The notes under the pieces are model-generated. The model ran no database searches and was not told where the DNA came from. It saw only the letters and a program-made list of their open reading frames with translations. Both the position numbers and the translations under genes were made by a program. 64,000 nt of DNA from Janthinobacterium sp. 344 (GTDB lineage Bacteria > Pseudomonadota > Gammaproteobacteria > Burkholderiales > Burkholderiaceae_D). The stretch lies in NCBI RefSeq assembly GCF_900112025.1, contig NZ_FOKL01000009.1:202274-266273 (forward strand), read 5' to 3'. This document shows, piece after piece, positions 1-7,479 of this stretch. The stretch's first letter is position 1. The number at the start of each line of letters is the position of its first letter.

Positions 1-809
1 CCCATGCTGACCGTGATGTCCTTGCAAAAACCGACAAACATGATGCCCGCCTCGCTGGCATTGGCATAGTTGGCATTGCGGCGCACGATATCGACTTCCT
101 CGCCATCGCGGATAAACTGGTTGCGGCCCACGTGGGAATCCACGGGCAAGGGCGACAGTTCATGGCTGCCCGCCTTGGTGCGGCCCCACACCTGCTCGGC
201 CGCATGCACGGGCAAGGCGCGCAGGCGCTCCACGTCCATGCGCCATTTCTGCAGCAGCACGGTGGAGCCGCCCGCCCCCGCCTCGCCATCGGGAATGATG
301 GCCACGCCGTGGGCGCGGAACGGATTCGGGTTGGCGACGCCGTCGGCAAAGCCGTCGAACGTCACATTATTATGATACGGAAAACACACCTGCTCGCTGG
401 CCAGCGCCGCAACGGGCGCCAGCAAGGTCAGCGCCGTGCGCATGCTGTCGTACAGGGTGGCGGCGTTCGACTGCGTGATCCAGACCCAGAGATCGTGCTG
501 GGTGGCCGGCGCCGTCTTGCCATTGGCGCCCACCAGGTCGTGTTCGAACGACGCCAGCTTGTCCGGCACGCCGCCCGGACAGGCCGCGCGCCACAGTTCC
601 GGCCTGAATCCCAGCACCACATTGGCCGTGCCGCCCGTCAGCTGATGGTGGCGGTTCAGGGTGGGATCGAGGATGCCCGTCAAGCCGGACTCCCACAGCC
701 GGCCCAGCAGCTTGAACAGCTGGCGCGTCGGCACGCCCGCCTTGAGATTGAACTGCAAATGCACTTCGTCGCGCGCGACGACGGACAGCATGCTTTGTGG
801 AATTGCCAT
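1..809 (-). CDS. Dyp-type heme peroxidase (3' end cut by window edge)
   Basis: Dye-decolorizing peroxidases use heme b to oxidise aromatic substrates with hydrogen peroxide. The reverse strand from the ATG at 809 translates without interruption to the window edge, giving 269 residues of a protein usually near 300. The family signature is visible: F-A-D-G-V-A-N-P near residues 154-161, holding the distal Asp, and S-H-V-G-R near 225-229, with His226 as the expected proximal heme ligand. No signal peptide is seen, so a cytoplasmic or encapsulin-type enzyme is likely. AAAGGAAC precedes the ATG. The gene is divergent from the MocR-like regulator, with about 157 bp between them. The C-terminus is not visible. 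Confidence 0.85.
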   Translation of the reverse strand, partial: MAIPQSMLSVVARDEVHLQFNLKAGVPTRQLFKLLGRLWESGLTGILDPTLNRHHQLTGGTANVVLGFRPELWRAACPGGVPDKLASFEHDLVGANGKTAPATQHDLWVWITQSNAATLYDSMRTALTLLAPVAALASEQVCFPYHNNVTFDGFADGVANPNPFRAHGVAIIPDGEAGAGGSTVLLQKWRMDVERLRALPVHAAEQVWGRTKAGSHELSPLPVDSHVGRNQFIRDGEEVDIVRRNANYANASEAGIMFVGFCKDITVSM

Positions 810-966
810 GGCATGGTTCCTTTTCCATTTGTGTGTTGATAATAATCCAGGTCGCGCCACCTGCCAGTTTCATTTCAGCAACATGCCTTGCCGGCGCCAT
901 GCGCCACCATGAATTGAACGATAATGCGATGACGTAGAGCAAGAATCAAAGACGGGATGCCATCGC
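810..966. promoter_or_regulatory. Divergent promoter region between DyP peroxidase and MocR regulator
   Basis: This 157-bp gap separates two genes reading outward and must carry both promoters. No convincing -35/-10 pair could be picked by eye. MocR regulators typically bind repeats in such gaps, so this is where its operator would be expected. That is inference from gene arrangement. Confidence 0.35.
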
Positions 967-2388
967 ATGAAACTGTATGAAAAGCTCGCCGGCGACATCG
1001 AGCAACTGGTGGCCAAGGGCGTGCTCTTGCCCGGCGACCGCATTCCCTCCGTGCGCCAGAGCAGCCAGCAGCACAAGCTGAGCATCACCACGGTGCTGCG
1101 CGCCTATGTCAAGCTGGAAAGCCTGGGCGTGATCGAAAGCCGTCCGCAGTCCGGCTACTTCGTGCGCGCCCGCGCCGGCGATGCGCCCGGCGCCGGCTTG
1201 TGCATGCAGGCATCGCAGCCGAGCCCCGTGCCGGCCGAGGTGCACGTCAGCCGCCTGGTGCTGTCCACCCTGCGCTCGATCGGCCTGCACGACGCCATCC
1301 CGCTGGGCTCGCCCTACCCCGATCCCGCGCTGTTTCCCTGGGAACGCATCAACCAGTATGCGAGCGCCGTGGCGCGCCGCAACCGGGCCTGGAGCGTGAC
1401 GGACGACCTGCCGCCGGGCAACCCGCAGCTGATCCGCGAAATCGCCCGCCGCTACCTGGAAAATGGCCTGGCCGTCGATCCCGACGAAATCATCGTCACC
1501 GTGGGCGCCACGGAAGCCATCAACCTGTGCCTGCAAGCCGTGGCCAGGCCGGGCGACACCATCGCCGTCGAGTCGCCCACCTTCTATGCCATGCTGATGG
1601 CCGTCGAACGGCTGGGCATGAAGGTGGTGGAAGTGTCCACCGATCCCTATGACGGCATCAGCATCGAAGCGCTGGCCGACATCCTGGCCCGCCAGCCCAT
1701 CGCCGCCGTGATGGTGATGCCGAACTTCCAGAATCCCCTGGGTTTCCAGATGTCGGACCAGCGCAAGCGGGCCCTGGTCCAGCTGCTGGCGCAGCACGAC
1801 GTGCCCGCCATCGAAAACGGCGTCTACAACGAACTGTATTACGGCGACGTCCACCCGTCTTCGCTCAAGTCCTTCGACCGCGAGGGCCTGGTGCTGCACT
1901 GTTCCTCGTTTTCCAAGAGCCTCAGCTCGGCACAGCGCGTGGGCTGGGCCCTGGCCGGCCGCTACCGGGGCAAGGTGGAGGAGCTCAAATTCCTCAACAC
2001 CCTGGCCACCTCCTCGTTTCCGCAGCTGGCCATCGCCGAATACCTGCAGAACGATGGCTACGAACAGCATCTGCGCCGCGTGCGCAAGGCCTATGCCCAG
2101 CAGGCGCGCATCATGGCCGCCGCCGTGCAGCGTTTCTTTCCACCTGGCACCAAAGTCTCGCAACCGCAGGGCGGCTACGTGCTGTGGGTGGAACTGCCCG
2201 GCAACGTCGATGCCATGCAGCTGTACCGGCGCGCGCTGGAATGCCGGATCACCGTGGGACCGGGACGCATGTTTTCCGTCAGCCAGGCCTACAGGCATTG
2301 CCTGCGCCTCAATTACAGCTATCCGTGGAGCGTGGAGGTGGAACAGGCCATCATCCTGCTGGGCAAGCTGATCACCGAATTTTTGTAA
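967..2388 (+). CDS. MocR-family (GntR HTH plus aminotransferase) transcriptional regulator
   Basis: The first ~75 residues are a GntR-type winged helix, with a P-G-D-R-I-P-S-V-R motif near 21-29 and the recognition helix after it. From about residue 110 to the C-terminus the protein is a fold-type I aminotransferase domain. The PLP-binding lysine is expected in S-F-S-K-S near residue 317, followed by R-V-G-W. At 473 residues it has the usual MocR/PdxR length. Such proteins use the aminotransferase fold to sense PLP or an amino compound and often regulate the divergent gene. Here that is the DyP peroxidase. Which ligand it senses cannot be told. Its stop lies 5 bp from the convergent moaA stop. 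Confidence 0.9.
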   Translation: MKLYEKLAGDIEQLVAKGVLLPGDRIPSVRQSSQQHKLSITTVLRAYVKLESLGVIESRPQSGYFVRARAGDAPGAGLCMQASQPSPVPAEVHVSRLVLSTLRSIGLHDAIPLGSPYPDPALFPWERINQYASAVARRNRAWSVTDDLPPGNPQLIREIARRYLENGLAVDPDEIIVTVGATEAINLCLQAVARPGDTIAVESPTFYAMLMAVERLGMKVVEVSTDPYDGISIEALADILARQPIAAVMVMPNFQNPLGFQMSDQRKRALVQLLAQHDVPAIENGVYNELYYGDVHPSSLKSFDREGLVLHCSSFSKSLSSAQRVGWALAGRYRGKVEELKFLNTLATSSFPQLAIAEYLQNDGYEQHLRRVRKAYAQQARIMAAAVQRFFPPGTKVSQPQGGYVLWVELPGNVDAMQLYRRALECRITVGPGRMFSVSQAYRHCLRLNYSYPWSVEVEQAIILLGKLITEFL

Positions 2389-2393
2389 ACCAT

Positions 2394-3473
2394 TCACCCG
2401 CCCACCAGCGACATGCGCACGCTGGGATACTGCTTGCGCGAGCCCTCAGGCACGGCGCCGCGCGCTTCCGAGTAGCGGTCGCCGCGGCGTTGCCAGTGCC
2501 GGCGCAGCAGGGCTTCCAGCCCTTGCTCGGTATCCAGATGGGGCCGCAGGTCGAGGCCGTCGTGGGCGAACAGGCAGGTAAACAGCTTGCCATCCGACGA
2601 GACGCGCACGCGGCTGCAGTCGCCGCAGAACGGCTGCGACACGCTGGAAATGAAGCCCACTTCGCCGCCGCCATCGAGATAGCGGTAGCGGCTGGCCGTC
2701 TCGTGCAGGATGGGCTTGCCTTCGCCCAGCGCCACGAGGGGAAATTCGGCCGCGATGCGCGCGCGCGCTTCGTCCGACGTGACGACGTGCGTGCGCGACC
2801 AGGCGCCGATGCCGCCCACGTCCATGAATTCGATCAGGCGCAGGATCACGCCCGTGTGGCGAAAGTGGCGCGCCAGCGGCACGATCTGGCTATCGTTGAC
2901 GCCTTTCTGCACGACCATGTTGACCTTCACGGGATGCAAGCCCACGGCTTGCGCCACCGCAATCCCGTGCAGCACTTTCTCGACGGGAAAATCGACGCCA
3001 TTCATGCGCTGGAAAATGCCGTCGTCCAGGCTGTCGAGGCTGACCGTGACCCGCTCCAGGCCCGCCTCCCTCAGCGAACGGGCCTTGGCCGCCAGCAGGC
3101 TGCCATTCGTCGTCAGCGCGATGCGCACGGCGCGCCCGTCCGGCGTGGTGAGCCGCGCCAGGCGCTCGATCAGCTGTTCCAGGTTCTTGCGCAGCAGCGG
3201 TTCGCCGCCCGTGATGCGGATCTTATCCACGCCCAGGCGCACGAAGGCGCGCGCCATGGCCTCGATCTGCGCGAAGGACAGGCGCTGGCCCGATGGCAGG
3301 AACGGGTAATCGCCGGGATACAGCTCGGCCGGCATGCAATACGTGCAGCGGAAGTTGCACTGGTCGATGACGGAGATGCGCAAGTCCGTCAATGGACGGC
3401 CCAGCAGGTCCACGCATGGTTCCACATGGTCTGGCTGCCGCAGCGCTGGCGGCGGATACGTGATGGTGTGCAC
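2394..3473 (-). CDS. moaA: GTP 3',8-cyclase MoaA
   Basis: MoaA is the radical-SAM enzyme that starts molybdopterin synthesis by converting GTP to 3',8-cyclo-GTP. The GTG start at 3473 follows AAGGGAAG at good spacing and gives 359 residues, normal for the family. An upstream in-frame ATG at 3512 lacks a ribosome site. The radical-SAM cysteines C-x3-C-x2-C are at about 39, 43 and 46. G-G-E-P (SAM contact) follows, and the second cluster is supplied by C-G-D-C and a later C near the C-terminus. The protein ends in the Gly-Gly needed for activity. It is convergent with the MocR regulator and lies downstream of a small winged-helix gene. Its promoter region shares a bipartite element with that of the molybdopterin oxidoreductase at 4061. 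Confidence 0.95.
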   Translation of the reverse strand: MHTITYPPPALRQPDHVEPCVDLLGRPLTDLRISVIDQCNFRCTYCMPAELYPGDYPFLPSGQRLSFAQIEAMARAFVRLGVDKIRITGGEPLLRKNLEQLIERLARLTTPDGRAVRIALTTNGSLLAAKARSLREAGLERVTVSLDSLDDGIFQRMNGVDFPVEKVLHGIAVAQAVGLHPVKVNMVVQKGVNDSQIVPLARHFRHTGVILRLIEFMDVGGIGAWSRTHVVTSDEARARIAAEFPLVALGEGKPILHETASRYRYLDGGGEVGFISSVSQPFCGDCSRVRVSSDGKLFTCLFAHDGLDLRPHLDTEQGLEALLRRHWQRRGDRYSEARGAVPEGSRKQYPSVRMSLVGG

Positions 3474-3537
3474 TGTGCTTCCCTTTGATCTGGATTCGTC
3501 TGGAAACAGCATAGGACGAATGCAGGCAGCCAGGGAG

Positions 3538-3569
3538 GTACAGTCCGGTACCTGCCGATAGAGTACAGA
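3538..3569 (-). promoter_or_regulatory. Bipartite operator-like element upstream of moaA
   Basis: Read on the moaA strand this is TCTGTACTCT, 15 bases, then ACTGTAC. The inner edge lies 65 bp before the GTG start. The same two half-elements with identical 15-bp spacing lie 66 bp before the oxidoreductase gene (3963-3994). Within this copy there is also a short inverted repeat (AGGTAC/GTACCT). The match is seen directly; binding by a regulator is inferred. Confidence 0.6.
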
Positions 3570-3586
3570 CGCGCCCGGCCACGCCC

Positions 3587-3865
3587 TTACCGCGCTGCCG
3601 GCGGCGGCACGAACACGCTGGCGCACAGCGCGGCGCCGGCCACACTCAGCGACGCGGCGCCGCCGCCGTTTTCCCGCGTGGTCACGATGGCCAGTCCCGC
3701 GCCGGACAGCGCATTGAGCTGGCGCAGCAAAGTGCTCATCTGTACCCCTGCCCGCTTGGCCAGCTTGGCCAGCGACCACGGCTTCCCGCCGCCTTCCTGA
3801 TGCGCTTGCCACAGCAGCGCCAGCAGCGCCACCAGGGCCGCGTCGATTCCGTCTTCCCCGTGCAT
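3587..3865 (-). CDS. Small winged-helix DNA-binding protein
   Basis: A 92-residue protein whose residues ~10-70 look like a compact winged helix. A first helix rich in A-L-L is followed by S-L-A-K-L-A-K-R-A-G-V as helix-turn-helix, S-T-L-L-R-Q-L as recognition helix, and V-T-T-R as the start of the wing. GGGGAA lies just before the ATG at 3865. It sits between moaA and the divergently read molybdopterin oxidoreductase, inside the pair of shared bipartite elements, and so is a candidate regulator of both. No ligand-binding residues such as a metal-site cysteine pair stand out. The family assignment (ArsR/MarR-like) is uncertain. Confidence 0.7.
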   Translation of the reverse strand: MHGEDGIDAALVALLALLWQAHQEGGGKPWSLAKLAKRAGVQMSTLLRQLNALSGAGLAIVTTRENGGGAASLSVAGAALCASVFVPPPAAR

Positions 3866-3962
3866 GTTGTTCCCCGTTCAAGGCGGGAAATGCGCGATAC
3901 ACTTCCCTTGCCCGCATCATAAATCACGGCCGGTGCCAGCGCGGCAGACATCGGCGGGGCCA

Positions 3963-3994
3963 TCTGTACTCTGTTTTTTTGCCTGGAACTGTAC
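3963..3994 (+). promoter_or_regulatory. Bipartite operator-like element upstream of the FdhF/YdeP-like gene
   Basis: TCTGTACTCT at 3963-3972, 15 bases containing a T-run, then ACTGTAC at 3988-3994. The end is 66 bp before the ATG at 4061. Sequence, spacing and distance to the start codon match the element before moaA (3538-3569). It may be a promoter, an activator site, or both. Confidence 0.6.
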
Positions 3995-4060
3995 GCCTGC
4001 GCGGCAGTGCGCCGCCCTTACCATGTGCGTGTCCCATCGCATATCACCAGGAGAGTCACC

Positions 4061-6376
4061 ATGAGCAAGCCAAAGTCCGACGCGCGCATCGCGCCCTACA
4101 CCCATCCGGCCGCCGGCTGGGGGGCGCTCAAGTACGTGGCCATCAACCTGCTCAAGGAAAAAGTCGGCGCCGGCAACTACCGCGCGCTGTTCGAGCAGAA
4201 CCAGCCGGACGGCTTCGACTGTCCCGGCTGCGCCTGGCCCGACCGCGAACACGCGTCGACGTTTGAATTCTGCGAAAACGGCGTCAAGGCCGTGGCCGCC
4301 GAATCGACCAGCAAGCGCGTGCGCCCCGCCTTCTTCCAGCAGCATACCGTCACCGAACTGATGCTGCAGTCGGACTATGCGCTGGAGCAGCATGGCCGCC
4401 TGACGGACCCCGTGGTGTACGACGCGGCCAGCGACAAATATGTCCCCATTTCCTGGGATGCCGCGTATGCGCTGGTGGCGCGCCACCTGCAGGCGCTGGA
4501 CGACCCGGACCAGGCCGCCTTCTATACGTCGGGGCGCGCCAGCAACGAGGCGGCCTTCCTGTATCAGCTGTTCGTGCGCGCCTTCGGCACCAACAATTTC
4601 CCCGACTGTTCCAACCTGTGCCACGAGGCGACGAGCCGCGGCTTGCCGGCAACCGTGGGCGTCGGCAAGGGCACGGTGGTGCTGGACGATTTCGAGCATG
4701 CGGATACCCTGCTGCTGTTCGGCCAGAATCCGGCCACCAACCACCCGCGCATGCTGGGCGAATTGCGCGACGCGGCGCGCCGCGGCGCCGTCATCGTCTC
4801 CATCAATCCGCTGCACGAGCGGGGCCTGGAGCGCTTCACCAGCCCGCAGCATCCGCTGGAAATGCTGACGGGCGGCAGCACGAACATCTGCTCGCTGTTC
4901 ATCTGCCCCACCCTGGGCGGCGATTTCGCGCTGATCAAGGCCATGGCCAAGCGCGTGCTGGAACTCGATGACGAGGCCGCCGCGCATGGCCAGGAAAGGG
5001 TCCTCGACTGCGCCTTCATCGCCGAACACACGAGCGGCTTCGACGCCTTCGCGGCCGACCTGCGCGCCGAAAGCTGGGACTTGCTGCTGGCCGAATCGGG
5101 CGTGGCGCGCGACAAGATCGAAGAGCTGACGCAGATCTACGTGAAAGGCCAGGCCGTCATCGCCACCTGGGGCATGGGCGTGACGCAGCACAAGCATTCC
5201 GTGGCCACCGTGCAGATCCTGTCGAACTTGATGATGATGCGCGGCAATATCGGCAAGCGGGGCGCGGGCCTGTGCCCCGTGCGCGGCCACTCCAACGTGC
5301 AGGGCGACCGCACCATGGGCATCGAGGAACAGCCGACCCAGGCCTTCCTCGACCGCCTGGGCCTGGTGTTCGGTTTTGCGCCGCCGCGCCACCACGGCTA
5401 CGACGCCGTCGGCACCATCGCCGCCATGCTGGAAAAGAAAGTGAAGGTATTCGTCGCGCTGGGCGGCAATTTCTCGATGGCCACGCCGGACACGCCGCGC
5501 ACCTGGGACGCGCTGCGCGCGTGCGACCTGACCGTGCAGATCGCCACCAAGCTCAACCGCAGCCACCTGGTGCACGGCAGGGATGCGCTGATCCTGCCGA
5601 CCCTGGGGCGCACGGAAATCGACCTGCAGGGGGGCGTGGCGCAAGGCGTGACGGTGGAGGATTCCATGAGCATGGTGCACATCTCGTTCGGCATGAACCA
5701 GCCCGCCTCGCCCAACTTGCGCTCGGAAATCGCCATCGTGGCCGGCATGGCGCACGCCACCCTGGGCAGCGGGAAGATCGACTGGCTGCGCTACGCGGGC
5801 AACTATGCGCTGCTGCGCGATTCCATCGAGCAAGTCTTCCATGACTTTTTCGACTACAACCTGCGCGTGGCCAAGCCGGGCGGTTTTCACCTGGAAATCG
5901 CCTCGCGCGAACGGGTGTGGAAGACGGCCAGCGGCAAGGCGCAGTTCCTCGTCAATGGCGTGGAGCGCGATACGCCGATCCAGCGCGCGCGCCAGCAATA
6001 TGGCGAGCGCCTGATGGTGCTGATGACCACGCGTTCGCACGACCAGTACAACACGACGATCTACGCCATGGACGACCGCTACCGTGGCGTGTTCGGCCAG
6101 CGCCGCGTCGTCTTCATCAACAGGGACGACCTGGCCATGCTGGGCTTTGCGGCCGGCGACTGGGTCGACCTGATCGGCGTCTGGCACGACGGCATCGAAC
6201 GCCGCGCCGACCGTTTCCTGCTGGTCGAGTACGACATCCCGCGCGGCTGCATCGGCGCGTATTATCCTGAAACCAATCCGCTGGTGCCGCTCGACAGCGT
6301 GGGCCAAGGGTCCGGCACGCCCACCTTCAAGTCGATTCCCGTGCTGCTGGCCCGCTCCGTCGGGGCCGACGCGTGA
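4061..6376 (+). CDS. FdhF/YdeP-family molybdopterin oxidoreductase
   Basis: A 771-residue molybdopterin (bis-MGD) oxidoreductase of the FdhF/YdeP type, related to formate dehydrogenase alpha subunits. E. coli YdeP is linked to acid resistance, but the substrate of the family is not settled. C-P-G-C at residues 54-57 is the N-terminal cysteine pair typical of the family; a full four-cysteine [4Fe-4S] motif is not seen. S-N-L-C-H-E near 181-186 supplies the probable Mo-ligand cysteine. G-Q-N-P-A-T-N-H, M-M-M-R-G-N-I-G and R-S-H-D-Q-Y-N-T-T are cofactor-binding segments. Translation starts at the ATG after CAGGAG; an upstream ATG at 4007 lacks a good ribosome site. No Tat signal, so cytoplasmic. 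It overlaps the bestrophin gene by GTGA, implying coupled translation. Confidence 0.9.
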   Translation: MSKPKSDARIAPYTHPAAGWGALKYVAINLLKEKVGAGNYRALFEQNQPDGFDCPGCAWPDREHASTFEFCENGVKAVAAESTSKRVRPAFFQQHTVTELMLQSDYALEQHGRLTDPVVYDAASDKYVPISWDAAYALVARHLQALDDPDQAAFYTSGRASNEAAFLYQLFVRAFGTNNFPDCSNLCHEATSRGLPATVGVGKGTVVLDDFEHADTLLLFGQNPATNHPRMLGELRDAARRGAVIVSINPLHERGLERFTSPQHPLEMLTGGSTNICSLFICPTLGGDFALIKAMAKRVLELDDEAAAHGQERVLDCAFIAEHTSGFDAFAADLRAESWDLLLAESGVARDKIEELTQIYVKGQAVIATWGMGVTQHKHSVATVQILSNLMMMRGNIGKRGAGLCPVRGHSNVQGDRTMGIEEQPTQAFLDRLGLVFGFAPPRHHGYDAVGTIAAMLEKKVKVFVALGGNFSMATPDTPRTWDALRACDLTVQIATKLNRSHLVHGRDALILPTLGRTEIDLQGGVAQGVTVEDSMSMVHISFGMNQPASPNLRSEIAIVAGMAHATLGSGKIDWLRYAGNYALLRDSIEQVFHDFFDYNLRVAKPGGFHLEIASRERVWKTASGKAQFLVNGVERDTPIQRARQQYGERLMVLMTTRSHDQYNTTIYAMDDRYRGVFGQRRVVFINRDDLAMLGFAAGDWVDLIGVWHDGIERRADRFLLVEYDIPRGCIGAYYPETNPLVPLDSVGQGSGTPTFKSIPVLLARSVGADA

Positions 6377-7293
6377 TCGTCCGCTCCACCTCGCACTGGC
6401 TGCGCATGCTGTTCATCTGGAACGGCTCGGTGCTGCAAGCCATCGTGCCGCAACTGCTGCTGATGCTGGTGATCAGCTCGCTTGCGCTGCTGACGGACGG
6501 GCGCATCTTCGGCGTCAAGATTCCCCTCGACACGGCGCCGTTTCCCATGGTCGGCATCAGCCTGGCGATCTTCCTGGGCTTTCGCAACAACGCCAGCTAT
6601 GCGCGCTTTGCCGAGGCGCGGCATATCTGGGGGCAATTGCTGATCGCCGCGCGGGCCCTGGCCTCGCAGGCGATCACGTATCTGCCACAGGAAACGAGCG
6701 GCCTGGACCGCCAGTTGCTGCTGCGCCGCCTGGTGGCCTTCGTGTATGCGCTCAAGCACCAGCTGCGCCAGACAGACCCGCTGCCCGACCTGGCGCGCCA
6801 CCTGCCGGCCAACGACGTGCAGCGCCTGCAAGGCATGGCCTACCAGCCCGTCGCCCTCTTGCACTGGGTGCGCGCCATGCTGCACGACGCCGTGGAGCGC
6901 CAGCCGGGCCAAACGCAGCTGCTGTGGATGCTCGACACCCAGCTCAACGACCTGGCCGCCACCGTGGCTGGCTGCGAGCGCATCAAGAACACGCCGATCC
7001 CGTATCCATATGGCGTGCTGGTGCACCGCACCGTCTATATGTACTGCTTCTTGCTGCCGCTGGGGCTGGTCGACGCCATCGGCGTGGCCACGCCCCTCAT
7101 TTCCGTGTTTGTCGCGTATACGCTGTTCGCGCTGGAAGCCATCGCCCAGCAGATCGCCGAACCGTTCGGCCTGGCGCCCAACTGCCTGGCCCTGAACGCC
7201 ATGACGCGCGAAACGGAGCGCTCGCTGCGGGAACTGAATGGCGACGCGCTGCCGCCATCGATCCAGCCCTGCCCACGCTATCAGCTCGATTAA
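6373..7293 (+). CDS. Bestrophin-family ion channel
   Basis: A 306-residue member of the bestrophin (UPF0187) family, inner-membrane channels passing anions or, in some bacteria, cations. Hydrophobic segments lie near residues 17-40, 55-73 and 215-250. The conserved P-Y-P-Y-G-V-L-V-H-R stretch and the following Y-C-F-L-L-P-L-G-L-V-D helix are characteristic. The GTG start overlaps the oxidoreductase stop (GTGA at 6373-6376), so the two are one transcript and probably translationally coupled. Pairing a channel with a molybdoenzyme suggests substrate, product or charge movement linked to the enzyme, but this is inference. Confidence 0.88.
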   Translation: MIVRSTSHWLRMLFIWNGSVLQAIVPQLLLMLVISSLALLTDGRIFGVKIPLDTAPFPMVGISLAIFLGFRNNASYARFAEARHIWGQLLIAARALASQAITYLPQETSGLDRQLLLRRLVAFVYALKHQLRQTDPLPDLARHLPANDVQRLQGMAYQPVALLHWVRAMLHDAVERQPGQTQLLWMLDTQLNDLAATVAGCERIKNTPIPYPYGVLVHRTVYMYCFLLPLGLVDAIGVATPLISVFVAYTLFALEAIAQQIAEPFGLAPNCLALNAMTRETERSLRELNGDALPPSIQPCPRYQLD

Positions 7294-7479
7294 GCACGGA
7301 AACACGGGCATGGGGAAAATACGGGCCAGCATGGACATGCACACGCCCATGCTACTTTCTTTGCCGGAAAGCAAGTGCACGCTTGACTTGCCTACGCTGC
7401 GGGCTTTCAATGGTCATTGTTTCCCATTATTAACTTTTGCCTGCGGCAGGGTGCGCGGCAACGATGAAAGGATGGCGCG

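Noticed and set aside
946..2397. Long reverse-strand ORF opposite the MocR gene
   Set aside because: It is the antisense shadow of a clear GntR/aminotransferase gene; its product is His/Gln/Gly-rich with no domain.
3917..6307. 796-residue reverse ORF opposite the molybdopterin oxidoreductase
   Set aside because: Compositional shadow produced by high-GC codon bias; no family features, while the forward frame has complete motifs.
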